Source: JBBQUN01 sp963698395
GTDB taxonomy: Bacteria > Actinomycetota > Acidimicrobiia > Acidimicrobiales > SZUA-35
DNA: 64,000 bases
Direction of reading: 5' to 3'
Assembly (NCBI GenBank): GCA_963698395.1
Contig: CAVOQQ010000008.1
Span: 62,001 to 126,000 of the forward strand
The notes below the pieces were generated by a model. That model was not told where the DNA came from. It did no database searches and worked only from the letters and a program-made list of their open reading frames with translations. Shown here one piece after another: positions 40,511 through 51,224 of the stretch; the stretch's first letter is position 1, and each line of letters opens with the position of its first letter. Position numbers and translations under genes: made by a program.

Positions 40511-41536
40511 TCAGTCCCAATCGAGGATGACCTTGCCGCATTCGCCGGCGGCGACGACGTCGAAGGCCGCTTCGAACTGCGTCGCCGGGAAATGGTGGGT
40601 GATGATCGGGCTCACGTCCAGTCCGCTCTGCAGCATCGCCGACATCTTGTACCAGGTCTCGAAGATCCGACGACCGTAGATCCCCTGCATCTCGAGCCCC
40701 TTGAAGATCACGTCGTTGACGTCGACGGTGAGTGGCCCCGCCGGAAGGCCGAGCAGGGCGACCCGGCCGCCGTGGTTCATCGCATCGAGCAGCTGGTTGA
40801 GGGCCGATTCGGCGCCCGACATCTCGAGCCCGACGTCGAATCCCTCGGTCATGCCCAGTTGTTGCATGACGGGCGCCAACTCGTCGTGTGAGACGTCGAC
40901 CGCCCTGGTTGCGCCGAGCTTCGAGGCGAGCTCGAGTCGGTAGGGGTTGATGTCGGTGATGACCACGTGACGGGCGCCGATGTGCCGTGCGATCGCCGCC
41001 GCCATGGCGCCGATCGGCCCCGCACCGGTGATGAGCACGTCCTCGCCGACGAGGTCGTAGCGAAGTGCGGTGTGGGTGGCGTTGCCGAGCGGGTCGAGGA
41101 CGGCAGCGAGGTCGTCGTCGATGTGGTCGGGCACGACGAAGACATTCTCCTCCGGCAGCACGAGGTACTCGGCGAAGGCGCCGGGTCGGGTGACGCCGAC
41201 GCTGATGTGGTCATGACAGAATTCGCGCCGGCCCGCACGACAGTTGCGGCAGCGCCCGCAGGTGACATGGCCCTCGCCGGCGACGCGCTGACCGACCTCG
41301 AGAACGCCGACGTCGCTGCCGACCTGGGCGATGACGCCCATGAACTCGTGTCCCACCACCATCGGAATCGGAATCGTCTGTTGTGCCCAACCGTTCCAGC
41401 TCCGGATGTGCAGGTCGGTGCCGCAGATCGAGGTCTTGCGGACACGGATGAGCACCTCCCTGGGTCCGGGTGTCGGCTGTTCGACGTTCTCGGCCCACAG
41501 CCCCGGTTCGGGCTTCGCCTTCACCAGCGCCTTCAC
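40511..41536 (-). CDS. tdh: L-threonine 3-dehydrogenase
   Basis: A 341-residue zinc MDR dehydrogenase, the same length as E. coli Tdh. The catalytic zinc ligands are in KTSICGTDLHIRSWNGWAQQ and GHEFMGV, the structural zinc cluster is CGRCRNCRAGRREFC, and the NAD-binding motif is ITGAGPIGAMAAAIARHIGA. SWNGWAQQTIPIPMVVGHEF is specific to Tdh. It oxidises threonine to 2-amino-3-oxobutyrate. ATG overlaps the kbl stop (ATGA), so the pair is coupled. Confidence 0.94.
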   Translation of the reverse strand: MKALVKAKPEPGLWAENVEQPTPGPREVLIRVRKTSICGTDLHIRSWNGWAQQTIPIPMVVGHEFMGVIAQVGSDVGVLEVGQRVAGEGHVTCGRCRNCRAGRREFCHDHISVGVTRPGAFAEYLVLPEENVFVVPDHIDDDLAAVLDPLGNATHTALRYDLVGEDVLITGAGPIGAMAAAIARHIGARHVVITDINPYRLELASKLGATRAVDVSHDELAPVMQQLGMTEGFDVGLEMSGAESALNQLLDAMNHGGRVALLGLPAGPLTVDVNDVIFKGLEMQGIYGRRIFETWYKMSAMLQSGLDVSPIITHHFPATQFEAAFDVVAAGECGKVILDWD

Positions 41537-42738
41537 GCCACCAACCCCATCTCGCGGCCAACGCGGGTGAATGCGTCGATCGCCTGGTCGATGTCGGCGT
41601 CGGAGTGGGCGGCCGACATCTGCGTCCGGATACGGGCCGCGCCACGCGGTACGACCGGGAACGAGAAGGCGATCACGTAGAGGCCCTCGGCCAGCAGTCG
41701 ATCGGCCATCTCACTGGCGACCTTGGCGTCGCCGAGCATGACCGGGATGATCGGGTGGCCGGCCCCGGCGAGCGTGAAACCGGAGGCCTCCATGCCGGAG
41801 CGGAACCGCTGCGAGTTGCGCTCGACCTGCTGTTGCAGCTCCGGTGCCGATCGGAGGAGGTCGAGCACCCGCAGGGTCGTCGACGCGATGACCGGGGCAA
41901 GCGAGTTGCTGAAGAGGTACGGCCTCGACCGCTGTCGTAGCCACTCGACGATCTCCTTCCGACCGCTGGTGTAGCCACCCGACGCGCCCCCCATCGCCTT
42001 GCCGAGGGTGCCGGTGACGATGTCGACCCGGTCGGCGACCCCGCAGGACGCCGGCGTGCCACGCCCGCCCGGCCCGACGAAACCCACCGCATGGGAGTCA
42101 TCGACCATCACCAAGGCGTCGTAGCGGTCGGCGAGCTCGCAGATCGATCGGAGATCGGCGATCACGCCATCCATCGAGAACACGCCGTCGGTTGCGATCA
42201 GTCGGTAACGGGCATCACTTGCCTCCTTCAGCCTGTCTTCGAGTTGCGCCATGTCGTTGTTGTCATAGCGCAGCCGACGTGCCTTGCTCAGCCGAATCCC
42301 GTCGATGATGGACGCGTGGTTGAGCGCGTCGCTGATGACACAGTCCTGCTCGTCGAGGATCGTCTCGAAGAGGCCGCCGTTGGCATCGAAGCACGACGAG
42401 TAGAGGATCGTGTCGTCGGTGCCGAGGAACCCGCTGATCTCGCACTCGAGCTCGCGATGCACGGTCTGTGTTCCGCAGATGAAGCGAACCGACGCCATGC
42501 CGTAGCCGTACTCGACGACCGCGGTGCGGGCCGCCTCGACCACGGCCGGATGGTCGGCGAGGCCCAGGTAGTTGTTGGCACAGAGGTTCATCACCGAGCT
42601 CCCGTCGGCGAGCTCGATATGGGCTGACTGCGGCGACGCGATCACCCGTTCCTGTTTGTACAGGCCCTCGTCGCGGAGCCCCGCTGATCGAGCGGCGAGA
42701 TCGTCGAGCATTGCCTGTCTGGCGCTGCTGGCTGTCAT
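41533..42738 (-). CDS. kbl: glycine C-acetyltransferase (2-amino-3-ketobutyrate CoA ligase)
   Basis: A 401-residue PLP enzyme of the alpha-oxoamine synthase family. It cleaves 2-amino-3-oxobutyrate with CoA to glycine and acetyl-CoA. CANNYLGLADHPAVVEAA, then GMASVRFICGTQTVHRELE, DDSHAVGFVGPGGRGTPA and the PLP lysine in VTGTLGKAMGGASGGY are all present. With tdh it forms the two-step threonine degradation route. ATG at 42738; the region upstream to the ligase gene is a divergent promoter of about 197 bases. Confidence 0.94.
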   Translation of the reverse strand: MTASSARQAMLDDLAARSAGLRDEGLYKQERVIASPQSAHIELADGSSVMNLCANNYLGLADHPAVVEAARTAVVEYGYGMASVRFICGTQTVHRELECEISGFLGTDDTILYSSCFDANGGLFETILDEQDCVISDALNHASIIDGIRLSKARRLRYDNNDMAQLEDRLKEASDARYRLIATDGVFSMDGVIADLRSICELADRYDALVMVDDSHAVGFVGPGGRGTPASCGVADRVDIVTGTLGKAMGGASGGYTSGRKEIVEWLRQRSRPYLFSNSLAPVIASTTLRVLDLLRSAPELQQQVERNSQRFRSGMEASGFTLAGAGHPIIPVMLGDAKVASEMADRLLAEGLYVIAFSFPVVPRGAARIRTQMSAAHSDADIDQAIDAFTRVGREMGLVA

Positions 42739-42935
42739 CAGCTGCTCGGTTCGGATCGGAAGGTGTGGGTGCCGGCCATGTGCTCATCCTAGAGAACGCG
42801 TGGTGTCGCCGAGTCCTTCCGGGGAGCGGCACGCTCACCGCCGGCGATGCTAAGTTCCGGCCGCATCGGCTCGGACGAGCATGATCGAGTTCAGGTGATC
42901 CGATCCTCCCTGGACCAGACATCACGGATCCTGGG

Positions 42936-44535
42936 GTGGTAGCCGTGCAGCCAGCGAACCCAAGTTCTCGTTCGGGCCACGAACAGTTGATCGTCAGCGC
43001 ACCGACCAACCCGGCGCTCACGCTGCGGGCCCTCGCTCGCTTTCCGGATCGAGTCGCGTTCGTTTCGGAAGGCGGGTCGCTGAGTTACCGCGAGGCCTCG
43101 GACCTCATTGCTCGGATCCAACAGGTCTTCACCGAGGCAGGACTCGAGCGAGGTGACGCGTTCGCCCTCCTCGCCGGCAACCGACCCGACGCGTGGTGCG
43201 CGATGATCGCCGCTCAGGGGCTCGGGCTCTCCACCACGCCGCTGCACCCACTCGGTTCCCTCGCCGACCACCGATTCCAATTGGGCGACGCCGGGATACG
43301 GGTGCTCCTGGTCGACGTTGCCAACTTCGGACAACGCGGAGCCGAACTGGCTGATGCGGTCGAGACGGTCTTCACGCTGGGAACCGCCGACTTCGGGTCT
43401 GATCTGATCGGAGCGGTGGAAGCGACGGAGGCGTCGGCGCCGGTTGCCATTGTCGGGCCTGATGAGGTGGCGTCCATCGGCTACACCGGCGGCACGACCG
43501 GACGGTCCAAGGGAGTCGTCCGACGTCATCGGTCATTGTCAGCGAGCACAGCAGCGATCCTGGCCGACTTCGACCTGCCCGAAACGCCGATCTATCTCGC
43601 CGTCGCCCCGATCAGCCATGTTGCCGGCTCCAAGATCGTGCCCGTCCTGCTGCGGGGCGGCACGATTCACCTGCAGCACGGATTCGACCCGATCCGAGTG
43701 ATCGACACCATCGAGTCGGAATCGATCAACATGACGCTCCTGGTGCCCACCATGATCTACGCCATTCTCGATTCGCCGCGATTGGCCGAGGGCACGCCGC
43801 TGGCTTCGTTGGAACTCCTGCTCTACGGGGCCTCGCCGATGGCCCCGACTCGACTCGTCGAGGGGCTCGAGCGAATCGGCCCGGTCTTTTCCCAGTTGTA
43901 CGGCCAGTCGGAGTGCTACCCGATCGCGGTGCTTCCCGCCTCGGACCATCGAAGTGACCGACCCGATCTGTTCCTGGCCTGCGGTTCGCCGGTGGCGAGT
44001 TGTGAGGTCGCCCTGCTCGACGCCGACGGCAACGAAGTGCCCGTCGGTGAACCAGGGGAGATCTGCGTGCGGAGTACCTCGGTCATGGACGCGTACCTCC
44101 ACCAGCCGGAGAAGACGGCCGAGGCCTTCCGGTTCGGTTGGCTGCACACCGAAGACATCGCTCGCCGAGACGAAGAGGGGCATCTCTTCATCGTCGATCG
44201 CGCGAAAAGACATGATCGTGAGCGGTGGATTCAACATCTATCCCAAGGAAATCGAGGATGTGCTCACCGGACATCCGTCGGTGGCGCAGGCTGCCGTGTT
44301 CGGGATCCCGGATGAGCGGTGGGGCGAAGCGGTGACCGCCGTGGTCGTGCGCCGCGCCGATGCCGAGGTGGATGTCGCCGAGCTTCGATCGATGGTCAAA
44401 GAGGCGAAGGGAGCAGCGCACACGCCGAAGCGAATCGACTTCGTCGACGAGCTTCCTCTGACTGCCGTCGGCAAGGTCGACAAGAAGGCGATTCGCGCCC
44501 CTTTCTGGGTCGAGAGCGATCGCCAAGTCGGCTGA
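42936..44535 (+). CDS. AMP-dependent acyl-CoA ligase, one-base shift near the C-terminal domain
   Basis: An ANL-superfamily ligase of about 532 residues. The adenylation core has GYTGGTTGRSKGVVRRHRSL, LLYGASPMAPTRLVEGLERI, SQLYGQSECYPIAVLP and WLHTEDIARRDEEG. Just after IVDRAK the frame slips: AAAA at 44205-44208 in place of AAA. One A fewer gives IVDRAKDMIVSGGFNIYPKE, IEDVL and the terminal catalytic-lysine motif LPLTAVGKVDKKAIR. The product is an acyl-CoA synthetase of the medium/long-chain or aromatic-acid type; substrate unknown. As read, the protein would lack its mobile C-terminal domain and be inactive. A homopolymer sequencing error is the likeliest cause. It starts at GTG 42936. Confidence 0.82.
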
Positions 44536-44635
44536 CCGTGTTGGTGCCTGGCGCACCGGACCTCAGGCAGCCGGCCCGATCGCTGCGGCGGCCTCCAATC
44601 ACTCACTCGTTCTGGATGTCGACCAAACTCGACGG

Positions 44636-45247
44636 ATGGACGCCTTCCTCACCGGGTTCTTCGATCGTGCCGATCCTTCGCCTGACGCCATCTTCTATCG
44701 ACCGGATCGGTTGGTCACCCACATCGACGCAGCCGCCATCGCCGCGGTCGGCGAGCTCTACGCAGAGCTCGACGTACGGGGTCGTGTGCTCGACCTGATG
44801 TCGTCGTGGGTCTCCCACTTCGCGAACACACCTGCGGACCTCACCGTTCTCGGAATGAACGAGCGAGAGCTCGCAGCGAACCCAATGGCGAGTGACCGCG
44901 TCGTCCAGGATCTGAACGTCGATCCCACGTTGCCTTTCGCCGACCAGAGCTTCGACGACGTCGTCTGTTGCGTCTCGGTCGACTACCTCACCCAGCCGGT
45001 AGCGGTGTTTCGGGAAGTGGCGCGTGTGCTGCGGCCGGGCGGTCGGTTGGTGGTCACGTTCTCGAACCGTTGCTTTCCGACGAAAGCGATCCGAGGATGG
45101 CTGGCCACCGACGATGCCGGGCGCGTCGAGATCGTCGAGCGCTACTTCGAGTCAGCCGGCCTCTTCGGTGCGGTGGTGAGTGAGACCCGCCTGGCTGCTC
45201 GCCGAGGCACCGATCCGCTCTACGCCGTTTGGGCCTGTCGAGCGTGA
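44636..45247 (+). CDS. SAM-dependent methyltransferase-like protein
   Basis: A 203-residue small class I methyltransferase fold: RGRVLDLMSSWVSHFAN in the motif I position, LTVLGMNERELAANPMA, PFADQSFDDVVCCVSVDYLT and REVARVLRPGGRLVVTFSNR. Motif I lacks the usual GxGxG (it reads DLMSSWVSH), as in a known subgroup of methyltransferase-like proteins, so activity is uncertain. The rest of the fold is intact. The start is the ATG at 44636. It follows the ligase by 100 bases. Confidence 0.75.
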   Translation: MDAFLTGFFDRADPSPDAIFYRPDRLVTHIDAAAIAAVGELYAELDVRGRVLDLMSSWVSHFANTPADLTVLGMNERELAANPMASDRVVQDLNVDPTLPFADQSFDDVVCCVSVDYLTQPVAVFREVARVLRPGGRLVVTFSNRCFPTKAIRGWLATDDAGRVEIVERYFESAGLFGAVVSETRLAARRGTDPLYAVWACRA

Positions 45248-45393
45248 GCCGCTGCGAGTCCGCAGCGGTTTGCAGCTGAGCCGCCGGTCGAGACCGAGCG
45301 CGGATTCCGTGATGCCGAGTCCGTACGAATGCCTGTCGCCTCAGGACGTTTGGCTACCTGGCGGCACCGCATCGCATCGGCAGGGTCGAACGA

Positions 45394-46222
45394 TCACGGA
45401 CACGGCCCGTCGATCGTCCCGGCAGCACCACGGACCGAGTCGCACATCTCGGTCGCCTCGACCGACTTCAGGGTGAAACCCTCGCCTCCGGTGTCTGGCT
45501 GCCCGAAGACGTGGATCCGGAGGGCCCGGGTGGAGTCATCGGCAAAGCCGACGACGTCGTAGGTGACCTCGCCAAGATCGCCGATGGTCGGCGCGACCAC
45601 CACGACGACGGCCGGCGTGATGTCGGGTTCCACCGCCTTCAGGGCGTCGGCAACGATCTTCCCCAAGTCCAGCATCGTCTCGGCCGAGGGCAGGTTCCCG
45701 AGTTTGGCGGTCACCGTCGAGGTGGCGTCGATGGTGGGACCTCGACGTGCGGTGAACTGGGCCGAGACCCAGCCATCGGTGCCGTCGGCCGTGGTCACTT
45801 CCCACCAGATCGGACCGGGTGAGCATTCGCGCTCGTCCCGTGGCGACGAAGTCCTCGGCCACCGGGGCCAGGTCGGTAACGATCGGCTGGTCGGTTCCTG
45901 GGCCGTACCGGACGTTCAACACATCGTCGTACCGCACGCCGACGACCGCGAGCACAGCGCCCGGTGCGGGGGCGAGGTCGAACGAGGTTCCTGGCAGCTC
46001 GCCCTCGGGAAGCGGTGTGGTTGGGGCTGCGACGGTAGTGGTGCTCGTCGCGGTGGTCGGTGTGCTGCTGGTGCCGGTTGATGACGTGACCGTTTCGGCG
46101 ATGGATGTCGTTTCCTCCATCGTTGTCCCGGTGGCTTCGTTGCTTTGGTCGCCACAGCCGGCAAGGACCGCGGCCACCAACACGACGGCCACGAGCGCCG
46201 ATCGAGGACATCCATGTGTCAT
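45394..46222 (-). CDS. lipoprotein with a bacterial SH3 domain, one-base shift in the middle
   Basis: The N-terminus ALVAVVLVAAVLAGCGDQSN is a lipoprotein signal with lipobox LAGC. A Thr/Ser-rich linker (about residues 25-70) and an SH3-like region follow: VRYDDVLNVRYGPGTDQPIV, TDLAPVAEDFVATGRARMLT. There the frame breaks; removing one C of the CCC at 45817-45819 (GGG on the plus strand) gives GPIWWEVTTADGTDGWVSAQ. The rest of the protein (TMLDLGKIVADALKAVEPDI, DVVGFADDSTRALRIHVFGQ) then reads on. The whole is 275 residues. It is likely anchored on the outer face of the membrane; SH3 domains bind cell-wall peptides. No family name beyond SH3 lipoprotein can be given. Confidence 0.75.
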
Positions 46223-46731
46223 GGGTCCAGCATTCCGGCTACCCCGAGCCTGGAGCAGGGCCTTCGGTCCTTTCGTTCAAGGCTGCGATGGTGGCCGACA
46301 GCATCGGCGGCTCTGTGACGGTCAAGATCTTCGCCGGCGGACCCACAACTCATGCTCTTCGAGACGCTGGTGAGCTTCTGCGAGGCAGTCTCTCCCTCCA
46401 GGATCAGCTCCCGATTCACCTCTTCAGGTCGGCGGGTTTCCGACAGCTGAAGGGCTTCGCCGATCTGTGCCGTCTTTGCCCTCCAGCCGTGATCTGCCGG
46501 CCGGCCCCGGACACGCGAGCTACGCACAGCACCCATCGGCGCGTGACGCACCTGGGCCAGGAGTCCCATTTCGCGGCCGACGACTCAAGATCGAAGGCAA
46601 GCGTGCCGTTGTAGCCGGCGAAATCCATTCAGACGAGATGTTGATCCGCTTGGTTGTATTCCTGGTCGCCTGACCTTGCGGGGAGTCAGTGGCGAACCCC
46701 GCGTCTACTGCCCACAGCGGAGTTCCTCGCC
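46223..46731. other. 509-base intergenic region without a recognisable gene
   Basis: Lies between the minus-strand lipoprotein and the plus-strand subtilase. Two overlapping minus-strand frames (46219-46569 and 46416-46628) are open, but neither has a ribosome-binding site or a family-like sequence. Joining them by a one-base shift, as works elsewhere in this window, gives nothing I recognise. The last 100 bases should hold the subtilase promoter; CGGAG lies about ten bases before its ATG. Confidence 0.4.
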
Positions 46732-48445
46732 ATGCCACTCGCTCCCTCCAGGACGACCATCTCGAACCGTCGAGCACGTACTCGAGCCATCGCCGTCTTC
46801 GCCGCCTTTCTGTTGATTCTGGCGGTTGCCGCCAGCCCCGCCTCGGCGAAGGGCAAGAAGGACGATTCGAAGAGCGGCCGGAATGGACGCCAGTCGTCAC
46901 AAACCTCCGTGGCCAGCGAACCGGCCTCGGCGACGACCCCGTCGACCACGACCTCCACCGAGGCGACGGCCGACTCGACAACGGCCCAGAGCCTCGGCTC
47001 GATGTCATCGGTCGTCGACCAGGTCGGCGCCCGTTCGCTCTGGAAAGACGGATTCACGGGCAAGGGTGTGCACATTGCGGTGATCGACACCGGTGTTGCA
47101 CCCGTTCCTGCGCTCAGCGGAGCCGACAAGGTCGTCGCAATGGTCGACCTGTCACTCGAAGCCGGCGTGGCCGAAGCCACCTACCTCGACAACTACGGCC
47201 ATGGCAGCCACATGGCGGGCATCATTGCCGGGAGAAGCCCTGGCGCCGATCCGACCAACCCTGGCCCGAACGATTTCCTGGGTGTCGCCCCCGACGCGGG
47301 CATCGTGAGTGTCAAGGTCGGCGACAACACCGGAGCGGTCGATGTGTCGCAGGTGATCGCCGGTATCGACTGGGTCATCGAGCACAAGAACACCGATGGG
47401 CTCAACATCCGGGTCCTGAACCTGTCGTACGGCACCGACAGCCGGCAGGACTACCGCATCGACCCGCTCTCCTTTGCCGTCGAACGGGCCTGGGACGCAG
47501 GCATCGTGGTCGTGGTCGCTGCCGGCAACGAAGGCTGGTCCGGACGCAATGGACTCGCCAATCCAGCGCATGATCCTTACGTGATCGCCGTCGGAGGCGC
47601 AGAAGCAACCGCAACCGGATTCAAGATCCCGAGCTGGACCAGCACCGCCCAGCTCGCCACCAAGACCGCCGACGGCGCAACGACGGCGACCCTCTGGGAC
47701 GACTACGCCATCTTCGGCACCTCCGAGTATTCGGGCCGCCTTCCCGACCTCGTCGCTCCCGGAGCACATATCGAGAGCCTTCGAGTTCCCGGTTCACGTG
47801 TCGCCCTCGAACACCCCGAAGGCCGGGTCTCGGATGAGATCTTCAAGGGCTCGGGCAGCTCACAAGCAGCGGCGGTGGTCACGGGTGCCGCTGCTCTCTT
47901 GATCGATGCCCGCCCTTCGCTCACTCCCGATGAGGTCAAGGCGCTCCTCGTCGCCGGTGCCTCACCGATCAACTGGGCACTGCCGACGACCCAGGGTGCG
48001 GGCGTCGTCGATGTCGCCGCCAGCGCTGCTCTCAAGGTCCCGAAAGACGCCACCCAGACCTGGGAGCGTTCGACCGGACTCGGATCGATTGAGGCCGCCC
48101 GAGGCACCCAGCACGTCATCGTCAACGGTGAGGAAGTTCGGGGCGAAGTCACCGTCACTGGTGCGTCGTGGACTGGTGCGTCGTGGACGGGGCTTCGTGG
48201 ACGGGGGCTTCGTGGACGGGGGCTTCGTGGACGGGGGCGTCGTGGACTGGGGCTTCGTGGACTGGGGCTTCGTGGACGGGGGCTCGTGGACGGGGCTTCG
48301 TGGACGGGGGCTTCGTGGACGGGGGCGTCGTGGACGGGGGCGTTCGTGGACGGGGGCGTCGTGGACGGGGGCGTCGTGGACGGGGGCGTCGTGGACGGGG
48401 GCGTCGTGGACTGGAGCATCATGGATGGACGCGCGCTGGAACTAG
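46732..48445 (+). CDS. secreted subtilisin-like serine protease (S8) with GASWT repeat tail
   Basis: A protease with a signal peptide (RAIAVFAAFLLILAVAASPA then SA/KG), a Lys/Ser/Thr-rich linker and an S8 catalytic domain. The triad is D in HIAVIDTGVAPV, H in NYGHGSHMAGIIAG and S in GSGSSQAAAVVTG; the oxyanion Asn is in VAAGNEGW. The C-terminus is a run of 15-base repeats encoding GASWT. The natural end is GASWMDARWN and TAG at 48443-48445, which is in frame with the intact repeats. As written, units of 14 or 16 bases throw the frame, and a straight translation ends instead at 48474 with Arg/Gly- and Val/Asp/Gly-rich sequence. I give the end that fits the repeat frame. Confidence 0.82.
48160..48427 (+). 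repeat. 18-unit tandem repeat (mostly 15 bp) encoding GASWT in the subtilase tail
   Basis: Unit consensus is GGGGCTTCGTGGACG or GGGGCGTCGTGGACG (Gly-Ala-Ser-Trp-Thr). Units 3 (48190-48203), 9 (48279-48292) and 10 (48293-48306) have 14 bases; unit 13 (48337-48352) has 16; the remainder have 15. Units 3 and 10 lack one G of the G-run; unit 9 lacks a T; unit 13 has an extra T. The last unit, GGAGCATCATGGATG, is diverged, followed by the DARWN end. Confidence 0.9.
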
Positions 48446-48477
48446 TTCTGCCGGCCGGGGCAACGCTCTCGTGAGAT

Positions 48478-51061
48478 TTGATTCCGTCGCCTTTCTTCCG
48501 ATGGCTATCCACTGACCGCAACGGAACCGCGTACTTGATCCGCCACATCGCTGTCGAAGAACTGAGCGCTCGCATCGGGCCGCAGTACCGAGTCGCCATC
48601 ATTGGCTCGGCCGCTGCGGTCGTCTCCGCGTTCGCACTGCACCTGCAGGGCACGACGGTGGCAAGCATCGGCGATCGACCATTCCTCTTCGTGGGGCTCG
48701 TGATCGCGTTCGCCGCTTCGGAACGGATCATTTTTCACGTCGAGGCGCAGAACGAGGCCGTCAGCTACACCCCGTCGGAGGCAGCACTCGCCGTCGGGTT
48801 GCTCTTCGTCTCGCCGGTGGCCCTTGTCGCAGCGCGGCTCATCGGCGCTGCGATCGGCATGTCCATCTGGCGGCGACCCTCGCGGTTCAAACTGGCCGTC
48901 AACCTCTCGAACTACGCGTTCGAGACCACCCTGGCTGCCACGATCTTCCTTGCGTTGGGCAATGGAGGCCGCTGGGGCGGCAGCGACACGCTGATGATGA
49001 CCTGGCTCTCCTTGCTCGTCAGCCTTGTGGTCGCGCTTGTTGCCGGGGGCATCGTGGTTGCCGTCGTGATCGCTCAGTTCGAGGGTGGACTCGCCAAGCG
49101 TGCGACCCAGCGAGATCACGAGCGCACACATCTTCTACCTCCCGTCAGCTGCGTTCGCGGCGTGTATCGCGCTTCCCGTGACCGTCGACCCGCAGCTCGG
49201 ACTGATCGCCCTCATTCCCGCCCCGATCTTCTGGTTGCTGCTGCGGTCCCACGGCACGCTGATTCACCGATTCACCGATCTCGAGAGCGTGCATGACTTC
49301 AGCCGCGACATTTCCGGCACGAGCGACCTCGCTGACCTGTCGCGCATCGCAACGGAACGCATCGCCGTCAACACACGTGCGGAACGAGTGTCGCTTCGGC
49401 TCTTCCAACGAGACGGCTCGCCGATCGATGCCTCCACCGGAGCGCCGATCGCGGGGGCGCTCCTCCCGTCACACCCCGGCGATGAACCATGGAACACGGC
49501 CCTCTCCTCACGCGAAGTGATACGCCTCGGGCCGACCGCGCCTGCACCGCTTGACGTGCTCCTTCGCTCCGGGCTCGACGGTGGCCTCGCTGCAACCATC
49601 GGCGACGATGCCGGGGCACTGGGATTCTTGACGATCGCCAACCGGCGCGGGGCAACGAGCCGATTCGATGACGACGATCTCAATCGCGTGGCCGCGATGA
49701 TCCAGCAACTCGCCGTCGCCGTTCGCAAGAGCCACTTCCACTCTCAGATCCAGTTCGAGGCTTCGCACGACCGGCTGACTGCGCTGCCGAACCGTAGCTA
49801 CTTCGAGTCGTGGATCACCCAAGCCCTCCCCAGCGGTCGTGGCGGGGCGACACTCCTGATCGACCTCGACCGCTTCAAGCAGATCAACGACTCGTTCGGG
49901 CACCATGCCGGTGACGTGGTGCTCATCGAAGCTGCCGCCCGGATCCAAGGCGTCTGCGGAATCGACGATCTTGCCGCGCGCTTCGGCGGCGACGAATTCG
50001 CTGTCTACGCCCCTGGATCGAACGCGGAACGGTCGAAAGATCTCGCCGATCGGCTTGGCGCTGTACTCGAGGAACCATTCGACATCGGATCAGCCAGCGT
50101 CGCGATCGCCGCGAGCATCGGTATCGCCCTTGCACCTGACCATGCCCGCGAGGTCACGGGCCTTCTGCGCAAAGCCGACATCGCCATGTACGACGCCAAG
50201 ACTCGTAGGGTCCGATCGAGCACGTTCCGCGACGAGCTCGACGAGAACGACAGCGACCGACTCGTCTTGCTCGGTGATCTTCGCAAAGCCATCCGGGACG
50301 GCGACCTCGATGTCCACTACCAACCGCAGGTCGAACTCTCGACTGGTCGAGTACGAAGCGTCGAAGCACTCGCACGCTGGGAGCATCCCACCCGTGGCCG
50401 TATCGGTCCCGACATCTTCATCGAGCTCGCTGAGCAGGCCGGCGTCATCGAGGCGCTGACGCAGCAGATCATGTCGAAAGCCATGCAGCAGACCACCACC
50501 TGGAACGACAACGGCTGGAACCTCGCCCTCTCGGTCAACATCTCGGCCCAGAGCCTGCTCGACGAGCGACTGGTTTCCGTGGTCGAGCACGCGCTGCTGA
50601 CGAGTGGCCTCGCCGCGCCCCAACTCGTACTCGAGATCACCGAATCCACCATGATGAGCAACCCGTTGGAATCACACCGGGTCCTTCGCGGTCTCAGCGA
50701 TCTCGGCGTCGAGCTGTCGGTCGACGACTTCGGCACCGGCTTTTCGTCGCTGGTCAACCTCCGCAGCCTCGCGGTTGACGAACTCAAGATCGATCGCAGC
50801 TTCGTCATCGAGATGATGGACGAGCACGATGACGATGTGATCGTGCGCTCGACGATCGACCTCGGCCACAATCTCGGACTCCGAGTCGTCGCCGAGGGTG
50901 TGGAGACACCCGAGATCATCCAGCGCCTGACCGAACTCGGCTGCGACCTCGCCCAGGGCTACGGCATCAGCCGACCGCTCCCTGCCGACCAATTCACCCA
51001 GTGGCTCGACAACCAGGGCAAGCCCAGTGTGCGACCACCGACGATCGACTCAGCGCGGTGA
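48478..51061 (+). CDS. membrane GGDEF-EAL cyclic-di-GMP enzyme, one-base shift between membrane and sensor parts
   Basis: One protein of about 860 residues. The N-terminal half is membrane-embedded: about five segments before 49080 (SEAALAVGLLFVSPVALVAA, SLLVSLVVALVAGGIVVAVV) and two after it (FAACIALPV, LIALIPAPIFWLLLRSHG). The two lie in different frames; one G fewer in the GGG at 49083-49085 fuses them. A GAF-like sensor follows, then a GGDEF domain (LTALPNRSYFESW, ARFGGDEFAVYAPG) and an EAL domain (VEALARWEHPTRGRIGPDIF, VDDFGTGFSSLVNLR, VAEGVETPEIIQRL). The GGDEF site is intact, so both synthesis and breakdown of c-di-GMP are possible. The start is uncertain: the TTG at 48478 is the longest option and TTG 48535 another. 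Confidence 0.82.
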
Positions 51062-51122
51062 GCGTCACTCGTCGCCGGTTGCCGGTTTCGTCGGTTTCTC
51101 TTTGGTGGTGAGCGGCTTCAGG

Positions 51123-51170
51123 CCCGGTCTCCACGAGGCCCGGTCTCCACGAAGCACGGTCTCCACGATG
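51123..51170. repeat. three 16-bp direct repeats upstream of the sugar operon
   Basis: CCCGGTCTCCACGAGG (51123-51138), CCCGGTCTCCACGAAG (51139-51154) and CACGGTCTCCACGATG (51155-51170) are tandem and differ at only a few bases. They lie 28 to 75 bases before the LacI-type operator and may be part of the promoter region. Confidence 0.7.
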
Positions 51171-51197
51171 TCCTCGCAGGTGGCGCTACAGTCCCCA

Positions 51198-51213
51198 CTG
51201 GGAGCGCTCTCAG
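51198..51213. promoter_or_regulatory. LacI-family operator upstream of the lactonase operon
   Basis: CTGGGAGCGCTCTCAG is a 16-base palindrome with one mismatched pair. The core GGGAGCGCTC is shared with the sites at 61353, 62628 and 62645. It lies 75 bases before the GTG at 51289. TACAGT at 51187-51192 could be a -10 element just upstream, but no good -35 was found. Confidence 0.7.
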
Positions 51214-51224
51214 AGAGAAGGGTC

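Noticed and set aside
46219..46628. Two minus-strand open frames between the SH3 lipoprotein and subtilase
   Set aside because: No ribosome-binding site, no family-like sequence, and joining them by a base shift gives nothing recognisable.
48160..48427. Tandem 15-bp repeats taken for a CRISPR array
   Set aside because: Units are contiguous with no spacers and encode GASWT in frame with the protease.
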